Source of the DNA: Erysipelothrix rhusiopathiae
GTDB lineage: Bacteria; Bacillota_I; Bacilli_A; Erysipelotrichales; Erysipelotrichaceae
Direction: 5' to 3'
Length of the DNA: 9,987 nucleotides
NCBI GenBank assembly: GCA_902797585.1
Contig: CADBTK010000022.1
Span: 1-9,987, forward strand
Part shown: positions 5,065 to 9,987 of the stretch, piece by piece
Position numbering within the stretch: position 1 is the stretch's first letter
Layout: each line of letters starts with the position of its first letter
Translations under genes and position numbers: made by a program
The notes under the pieces: model-generated
Told to the model about the DNA's origin: nothing
Seen by the model: only the letters and a program-made list of their open reading frames with translations
Databases searched by the model: none

Positions 5065-5091
5065 TTTGAAGAAAATGAAAGGAGGGTTCTT

Positions 5092-5505
5092 ATGCCTACA
5101 ATCAACCAGTCGATTCGTAAAGGTCGTAAGGCAAGTAAAGCCGCTTCAAAGTCACCAGCTTTGAACCGTGGATACAACTCACTTACGTCTAGACCGACAA
5201 ACCAATCTAGTCCACAAAAACGTGGGGTATGTACTCGTGTCGGAACTATGACTCCGAAAAAACCGAACTCTGCCCTTCGTAAGTATGCCCGTGTTCGTTT
5301 AAGTAACGGAATGGAAGTAACTGCTTATATTCCAGGAATTGGACACAACTTACAAGAGCACAGTGTGGTATTAATTCGTGGTGGTCGTGTTAAAGACTTG
5401 CCAGGGGTACGTTACCACATCGTTCGTGGAACATTAGACTGTGCCGGAGTAAATGACCGTAAACAAAGTCGTTCTTTATATGGAACTAAAAAACCTAAAA
5501 ACTAA
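5092..5505 (+). CDS. rpsL: 30S ribosomal protein S12
   Basis: S12 (137 residues) sits at the decoding centre of the 30S subunit and controls accuracy. The sequence is typical, with PTINQ at the N-terminus, [11 protein letters not shown] (residues 54-64), [25 protein letters not shown], and [18 protein letters not shown] (96-113). Lysines at the two classical streptomycin-resistance sites are unchanged (the Lys pair at 56-57, and Lys101), so the protein itself predicts a streptomycin-sensitive decoding site. Asp102 is the equivalent of the aspartate that RimO methylthiolates in E. coli. The protein is about 13 residues longer than the E. coli protein, as in other Firmicutes. ATG 5092 follows AAAGGAGG at 5078-5085. 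It is first in the str operon, 19 bases before rpsG. Confidence 0.98.
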   Translation: MPTINQSIRKGRKASKAASKSPALNRGYNSLTSRPTNQSSPQKRGVCTRVGTMTPKKPNSALRKYARVRLSNGMEVTAYIPGIGHNLQEHSVVLIRGGRVKDLPGVRYHIVRGTLDCAGVNDRKQSRSLYGTKKPKN

Positions 5506-5524
5506 CATGAAAGGAGAGATTTAA

Positions 5525-5995
5525 ATGCCTAGAAAAGGACATATTGCCAAGCGTGACGTATTGGTCGATCCAATTTATAACTCCAAATTGGTTACTCGTT
5601 TAATCAACAAAATCATGTTAGATGGGAAAAGAGGAGTTGCACAAACGATTCTTTACAACGCGTTTGATATTGTTGAAGTAAAAACAGGAAAATCACCTAT
5701 GGAGGTTTTCGAAGAAGCATTAGAAAATGTAATGCCTCAATTGGAATTGAAAGTACGTCGTGTAGGGGGAGCCAACTACCAAGTCCCTGTAGAAGTTAGT
5801 GACGAACGTCGTTTAACTTTAGGATTACGTTGGATCGTAAACTACGCACGCTTACGTAACGAAAAAACAATGGAACAACGTTTAGCTGCAGAAATCATTG
5901 ATGCAAGCAATGGAACTGGAGCTAGTGTTAAAAAACGTGAGGACACTCACAAGATGGCAGAAGCAAACAAAGCATTTGCCCACTATCGTTGGTAG
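5525..5995 (+). CDS. rpsG: 30S ribosomal protein S7
   Basis: S7 (156 residues, standard length) nucleates assembly of the 30S head and lines the mRNA exit and E site. Recognisable segments are [22 protein letters not shown] at the N-terminus, [36 protein letters not shown], the [15 protein letters not shown] helix, and the C-terminal [20 protein letters not shown]. The ATG at 5525 follows AAAGGAG (5510-5516). The 19-base gap to rpsL is too short to hold the S7-binding intercistronic hairpin that regulates the E. coli operon, so any S7 feedback would have to use another site. fusA starts 15 bases after the stop. Confidence 0.98.
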   Translation: MPRKGHIAKRDVLVDPIYNSKLVTRLINKIMLDGKRGVAQTILYNAFDIVEVKTGKSPMEVFEEALENVMPQLELKVRRVGGANYQVPVEVSDERRLTLGLRWIVNYARLRNEKTMEQRLAAEIIDASNGTGASVKKREDTHKMAEANKAFAHYRW

Positions 5996-6010
5996 AAAGG
6001 AGCTATGGTT

Positions 6011-8107
6011 ATGGCTAGAGAATATGCATTAAAAGATACTCGTAACATTGGAATCATGGCTCACATCGATGCCGGAAAAACAACTACTACTGAACGTATT
6101 CTTTACTACTCAGGTGTTAACCACAAAATTGGGGAAACACACGATGGTGCCAGTACAATGGACTGGATGGAACAAGAACAAGAACGTGGTATTACCATCA
6201 CATCTGCAGCGACAACTTGTCACTGGAAAAAACAAGATGGTACTGGAAACGATACTCGTATCAACATTATCGATACTCCAGGTCACGTTGACTTCACTGT
6301 TGAGGTAGAACGTTCTTTACGTGTTTTGGACGGTGCTGTAACAGTATTAGATGCCAAAGCCGGTGTAGAACCACAAACAGAAACTGTTTGGCGTCAAGCA
6401 ACAACATATGGAGTACCTCGTATCGTATTTGTTAACAAAATGGATGCGACAGGAGCAGACTTCATTATGTCTTGTAACACAATCATCGATCGTTTAGGAG
6501 CAAAATCTTGTCCAATCCAATTACCAATCGGAGCGGAACAAAGTTTTGAAGGAATTATCGATATTATTGAACAAAAAGCTTTCACATTTAGTGGAGACTA
6601 TGGTCAAAATGTTACGGAAATTGAAATCCCTGAAGATCAAAAAGCTTTAGTGGAAGAATACCGTACTAAATTAATGGAATACTTAGCAGATTATGATGAA
6701 GACTTCATGATGCAAGTATTAGAAGGTGAAGAACCAAGCATTGACGAAATTCGTCGTGTATTACGTATTGCAGTATGTGCTGGGGACTTCTTCCCAGTAT
6801 TATGTGGATCTGCCTACAAAAACAAAGGGGTCCAAATGGTGTTGGATGCCGTTGTAGACTACTTACCTAGTCCGGTAGATGTACCTGCAATCAAAGGAAC
6901 AACATTGGATGGTGAACCTGATGAACGTAAATCTGATGATAACGAACCATTCAGTGCATTGGCCTTCAAAATTGCGACAGACCCATTCGTTGGGAAATTG
7001 TCATTCTTCCGTGTGTACTCAGGTACTGCAACAAGCGGAAGCTACGTATTAAACTCAACAAAAGATAAGAGAGAACGTTTTGGACGTATCGTGCAAATGC
7101 ACGCAAACTCTCGTCAAGAAATTGACCAAGTATACGCAGGAGATATTGCTGCTGCCGTTGGTCTAAAAGTCACTACAACAGGAGATACGTTGTGTGATGA
7201 AAAGAAACCGGTTATCTTGGAATCAATGGAATGCCCTGAACCAGTTATCGAATTGTCTTTGGAACCTAAGACAAAAGCTGACCAAGACAAAATGGGATTG
7301 GCATTGTCAAAATTAGCTGAAGAAGACCCTACTTTCAAAACATATACAAACGAAGAAACAGGACAAACAATTATTGCCGGTGTTGGTGAGTTGCACTTGG
7401 ATATCATTGTTGATCGTCTTCGTCGTGAATTTAAAGTGGAAGCCAACATTGGTCAACCACAAGTTGCCTACCGTGAAACAATCCGTAGCGCAGCAGACTG
7501 TGAAGGGAAATACATCCGTCAGTCAGGTGGTCGTGGACAATATGGTCACGTTTGGATTAAATTTGAACCAAACGAAGGAAAAGGATTCGAATTCGTGGAC
7601 GCAATCGTCGGAGGTACCGTACCTCGTGAATACATCAAACCAACTCAAGAAGGTTTGGAAGATGCATTGGAAAACGGTATGTTAGCTGGATACCCAATCA
7701 TCGATGTTAAAGCAACATTGTTCGACGGTTCTTACCATGATGTCGACTCTAGTGAAATGGCTTATAAAATTGCAGCAAGTATGTCATTACGTGAAGCTGC
7801 TAAAAAATGTAACCCTGTCATCTTAGAACCAATTATGATGGTAGAAGTTACAGCGCCAAGTGAGTACTTAGGATCTGTAATGGGTGACGTAAGTAGTCGT
7901 CGTGGATCCATCACTGAACAAGAGGAACGTGGAAACGCTACAATCGTACGTGCACACATTCCATTGTCTGAAATGTTTGGATACGTTACAGACTTACGTA
8001 GTTTCACTCAAGGTCGTGGAAACTACTCAATGAAATTCGACCACTATGAAGAAGTACCTAAGAATATTGCTAAGAAAATCATCGACGATAATTCAAAAGA
8101 AAACTAG
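6011..8107 (+). CDS. fusA: Elongation factor G
   Basis: EF-G (698 residues) is the GTPase that drives translocation of tRNAs and mRNA. The G domain shows G1 AHIDAGKT (17-24), G2 RGITI (59-63), G3 DTPGH (88-92), G4 NKMD (142-145) and G5 CGSA. It carries a short extra loop (QDGTGND, about 75-81) before G3, in a place where length varies between species. Domains II to V follow: [20 protein letters not shown] (II), [14 protein letters not shown] (III), GGRGQYGHV (IV), and [27 protein letters not shown] (V). The start at 6011 is preferred to the in-frame ATG at 6005: it gives the usual MARE-start, and the spacing to the AAAGGAG at 5996-6002 is 8 bases instead of 2. It is third in the str operon and precedes tuf by 75 bases. 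Confidence 0.98.
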   Translation: MAREYALKDTRNIGIMAHIDAGKTTTTERILYYSGVNHKIGETHDGASTMDWMEQEQERGITITSAATTCHWKKQDGTGNDTRINIIDTPGHVDFTVEVERSLRVLDGAVTVLDAKAGVEPQTETVWRQATTYGVPRIVFVNKMDATGADFIMSCNTIIDRLGAKSCPIQLPIGAEQSFEGIIDIIEQKAFTFSGDYGQNVTEIEIPEDQKALVEEYRTKLMEYLADYDEDFMMQVLEGEEPSIDEIRRVLRIAVCAGDFFPVLCGSAYKNKGVQMVLDAVVDYLPSPVDVPAIKGTTLDGEPDERKSDDNEPFSALAFKIATDPFVGKLSFFRVYSGTATSGSYVLNSTKDKRERFGRIVQMHANSRQEIDQVYAGDIAAAVGLKVTTTGDTLCDEKKPVILESMECPEPVIELSLEPKTKADQDKMGLALSKLAEEDPTFKTYTNEETGQTIIAGVGELHLDIIVDRLRREFKVEANIGQPQVAYRETIRSAADCEGKYIRQSGGRGQYGHVWIKFEPNEGKGFEFVDAIVGGTVPREYIKPTQEGLEDALENGMLAGYPIIDVKATLFDGSYHDVDSSEMAYKIAASMSLREAAKKCNPVILEPIMMVEVTAPSEYLGSVMGDVSSRRGSITEQEERGNATIVRAHIPLSEMFGYVTDLRSFTQGRGNYSMKFDHYEEVPKNIAKKIIDDNSKEN

Positions 8108-8136
8108 TTGAATTTAACGATGTCTTGAATTACAAT
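8108..8136 (+). promoter_or_regulatory. Possible internal promoter for tuf
   Basis: TTGAAT (8108-8113), a 17-base spacer and TACAAT (8131-8136) lie in the fusA-tuf gap, beginning immediately after the fusA stop codon. Predicted start is about 8143, 40 bases before tuf. Four of six (-35) and five of six (-10) positions match consensus, so extra transcription of tuf over fusA is plausible but unproven. Confidence 0.5.
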
Positions 8137-8182
8137 ATCTCTGTACGTAAATATGTAAAGATTAATAGGAGGATTTAGCAAA

Positions 8183-9367
8183 ATGGCTAAAGAAAAATTT
8201 GACAGAAGTAAGGTCCATGTAAATATTGGAACTATCGGTCACGTTGACCACGGTAAAACAACTTTGACCGCTGCTATTACATCTGTATTAGCAAAAAAAG
8301 GTATGGCGAAAGCCGAAGCTTACGATGAAATCGATGGGGCTCCAGAAGAAAAAGAACGTGGAATTACCATCAACACTGCTCACGTTGAGTACGAAACTGA
8401 CAAACGTCACTACGCTCACGTTGACTGTCCAGGACACGCCGACTACGTTAAAAACATGATCACTGGTGCTGCCCAAATGGATGGTGCTATCTTAGTAGTA
8501 GCTGCATCTGATGGTCCTATGCCTCAAACTCGTGAACACATCTTGTTGGCACGTCAGGTAGGGGTTCCTTACATCGTTGTATACTTAAACAAATGTGACA
8601 TGGTTGACGACGAAGAGTTAGTTGACTTAGTAGAAATGGAAATCCGTGAATTGTTGAACGAATACGAATTCGACGGAGACAACACACCAGTTATCCGTGG
8701 TTCTGCATTGAAAGCCTTAGAAGGTGACGCAAACTACGAAGCTTCTATCAACGAATTGATGGATGCAGTTGATTCTTGGATTCCAGATCCAGTTCGTGAC
8801 ATCGACAAACCATTCTTGATGGCAGTTGAAGACGTTATGACTATCTCTGGACGTGGTACAGTTGCTACTGGACGTGTTGAACGTGGGGAAGCTCACTTGA
8901 ACGACGAAGTTGAAATCGTTGGTATCAAAGACACTACTAAAACAGTTGTTACTGGATTAGAAATGTTCCACAAACAATTAGACACAGCACAAGCTGGGGA
9001 CAACATTGGGGCATTGTTACGTGGTGTTGCACGTGACGAAATCCAACGTGGACAAGTATTAGCTAAACCTGGAACAGTTACTCCACACACTAAATTCAAA
9101 GCTCAAGTATATGTCTTGACTAAAGAAGAAGGTGGACGTCACACTCCATTCGTTGCTAACTACCGTCCTCAATTCTACTTCCGTACTACAGACGTTACTG
9201 GTGTAATCAACTTGCCAGAAGGTACAGACATGGTTATGCCTGGTGACAACGTAGAAATGATCGTTGAATTGATCGTACCTATCGCATTGGAAAACGGAAC
9301 TCGTTTCTCAATTCGTGAAGGTGGACGTACTGTTGGTGCCGGAAACGTTACTGAAATCTTAGGATAA
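8183..9367 (+). CDS. tuf: Elongation factor Tu
   Basis: EF-Tu (394 residues) delivers aminoacyl-tRNA to the ribosomal A site as a GTP complex. GTPase motifs are G1 GHVDHGKT (19-26), G2 RGITI (59-63), G3 DCPGH (81-85, with the catalytic His85), G4 NKCD (136-139) and G5 SAL (174-176). Domain 2 contains [14 protein letters not shown], and domain 3 contains [25 protein letters not shown] and [10 protein letters not shown]. The last turn reads [10 protein letters not shown] rather than the more usual GAG/GSG-V-V. ATG 8183 is preceded by AGGAGG (8167-8172). It is the last gene of the str operon, with a likely second promoter just upstream and a strong terminator after it. Whether a second tuf copy exists cannot be seen. 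Confidence 0.98.
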   Translation: MAKEKFDRSKVHVNIGTIGHVDHGKTTLTAAITSVLAKKGMAKAEAYDEIDGAPEEKERGITINTAHVEYETDKRHYAHVDCPGHADYVKNMITGAAQMDGAILVVAASDGPMPQTREHILLARQVGVPYIVVYLNKCDMVDDEELVDLVEMEIRELLNEYEFDGDNTPVIRGSALKALEGDANYEASINELMDAVDSWIPDPVRDIDKPFLMAVEDVMTISGRGTVATGRVERGEAHLNDEVEIVGIKDTTKTVVTGLEMFHKQLDTAQAGDNIGALLRGVARDEIQRGQVLAKPGTVTPHTKFKAQVYVLTKEEGGRHTPFVANYRPQFYFRTTDVTGVINLPEGTDMVMPGDNVEMIVELIVPIALENGTRFSIREGGRTVGAGNVTEILG

Positions 9368-9380
9368 TTTTAGTACTATA

Positions 9381-9409
9381 AACTCTCTACACTTGTAGAG
9401 AGTTTTTTT
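9381..9409 (+). terminator. Intrinsic terminator of the str operon
   Basis: AACTCTCTACA (9381-9391) is perfectly complementary to TGTAGAGAGTT (9394-9404), and the stem merges into seven T (9403-9409). It begins 13 bases after the tuf stop codon. The next gene therefore needs its own promoter. Confidence 0.95.
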
Positions 9410-9417
9410 ATGTCTCG

Positions 9418-9426
9418 TGATATGAT
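9418..9426 (+). promoter_or_regulatory. Possible extended -10 promoter of the M18 peptidase gene
   Basis: TG-A-TATGAT (9418-9426) is an extended -10 element with no good -35 at normal spacing (GAGAGT would be in that position). A start near 9433 would place the AGGAGG (9435-9440) almost at the mRNA 5' end. It is supported mainly by the strong terminator just upstream, which demands a new promoter. Confidence 0.4.
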
Positions 9427-9446
9427 ATTCAAACAGGAGGTTTTAT

Positions 9447-9987
9447 ATGTCTGAACAATTATTATCTTTTATCCAACAATCACCGTCTCCTTTTCATGTA
9501 GTTTCAAATATGTCAAAGGTGTTGGAGCAAAATGGATTTCAATATATGGATCAAGGAAACCCTTGGGTATTAGAAAAAGGGAAGAAATATTATACAACTC
9601 GAAATGGAAGTAGTTTGATAGCTTTCCATATAGGAAAAGACTTGGAATCATTGAATTTTCGAATGAGTGCTAGTCATACAGACAGTCCTACTTTTAAGAT
9701 TAAACACAATGCATTGATTCAAGAAAAAGATAATCATTGGGTATTAAATGTTGAAGGATATGGATCTATGATTCAAGAAAGTTGGCTTGATACCCCATTA
9801 AGTATTGCAGGTCGTGTAATGGTTAAAGAGAAAGAAAAAATTCAATCAAAACTAGTTTATATCGATCAAGATTTGTTTATGATTCCTCGAGTGGCCATTC
9901 ATTTGAAAAAAGAGAAGAAAGAATGTAATCCAGCGATTGATTTAAGACCACTTTATTCCATTCAAGAAAAGAAACCAGATTTAAATG
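9447..9987 (+). CDS. M18-family aminopeptidase (3' partial)
   Basis: The first 180 codons of a zinc-dependent aminopeptidase of family M18 (aspartyl aminopeptidase type); the frame is still open at the window end. Such cytoplasmic enzymes remove N-terminal residues, often acidic ones, from peptides and usually form large complexes. The family is recognised from the N-terminus (SFIQQSPSPFHVVSNM), TRNGSSLIAF (51-60), the metal-ligand motif SHTDSP with His77 and Asp79, then GYGSMIQESWLDTPLSIAGRV, matching the family's Y-G-G...W-F-D-R-x-L-S-L-A-G-R-V, and MIPRVAIHL (145-153). The remaining metal ligands and catalytic residues lie beyond the window. ATG 9447 follows AGGAGG (9435-9440). It is separated from tuf by a strong terminator, so it is an independent unit. 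Confidence 0.92.
   Translation, partial: MSEQLLSFIQQSPSPFHVVSNMSKVLEQNGFQYMDQGNPWVLEKGKKYYTTRNGSSLIAFHIGKDLESLNFRMSASHTDSPTFKIKHNALIQEKDNHWVLNVEGYGSMIQESWLDTPLSIAGRVMVKEKEKIQSKLVYIDQDLFMIPRVAIHLKKEKKECNPAIDLRPLYSIQEKKPDLN

Noticed and set aside
4997..5164. 55-codon reading frame in the rpsL leader overlapping the rpsL start
   Set aside because: It has no ribosome binding site, runs out of frame through rpsL, and its peptide resembles nothing I recognise; chance is the simplest explanation.
6005..6010. ATG at 6005 as start of fusA
   Set aside because: Only 2 bases separate it from AAAGGAG; ATG 6011 has 8 bases and gives the typical MARE-start of EF-G.

Overview
The window is ordinary, low-GC, Gram-positive chromosomal DNA: consensus sigma-A promoters, strong AGGAGG ribosome binding sites, short intergenic gaps and U-tailed terminators. 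It carries the core translation genes rplK-rplA, rplJ-rplL and rpsL-rpsG-fusA-tuf with a few non-ribosomal genes around them. L1, L10, L7/L12, S12, S7, EF-G and EF-Tu all look like Firmicutes/Bacillota proteins. The broken-up ribosomal and RNA polymerase gene order, plus an unusual L11, suggest Erysipelotrichia or a relative of the Mollicutes. That placement is an inference and was not tested by any search.

Layout. (1) 1-1411: the 3' end of a GntR/UTRA regulator gene, then a small lipoprotein gene with two PepSY domains, closed by a hairpin terminator. (2) 1388-1697: a tRNA-Glu(UUC) gene on the minus strand and the rplK-rplA operon on the plus strand, fired from two back-to-back promoters that are near mirror images. 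The rplK leader can fold into a two-helix RNA with an asymmetric internal loop, as expected for an L1 autoregulatory site. (3) 1698-2821: rplK and rplA. (4) 2825-4067: a consensus promoter just after the rplA stop, an L10-type leader with an intrinsic attenuator, then rplJ (with an extra acidic tail), rplL and a strong terminator. (5) 4079-4899: a minus-strand Cof-type HAD phosphatase gene sits where rpoB and rpoC usually follow rplL. (6) 4954-9409: the str operon, with its own promoter and a foldable leader, then rpsL, rpsG, fusA and tuf; tuf appears to have an additional promoter. (7) 9418-9987: the 5' part of an M18 aminopeptidase gene, cut by the window end.

How they work together. L11, L10 and L7/L12 build the GTPase-associated centre and stalk of the 50S subunit, and L1 forms the other stalk. 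EF-Tu and EF-G are the GTPases that this stalk recruits, while S12 and S7 shape the decoding and tRNA sites of the 30S subunit. The three ribosomal operons each have a recognisable promoter, and their leaders can fold, which suggests separate autogenous controls.

I see no clearly new biological system. The points most worth a second look are a four-residue deletion in the proline-rich loop of L11 (the thiopeptide-binding region), the mirror-image promoters, the L10 leader with a possible antiterminator pairing, the L10 acidic tail, and the rpsL leader fold. No stretch longer than 300 bases lacks a gene.
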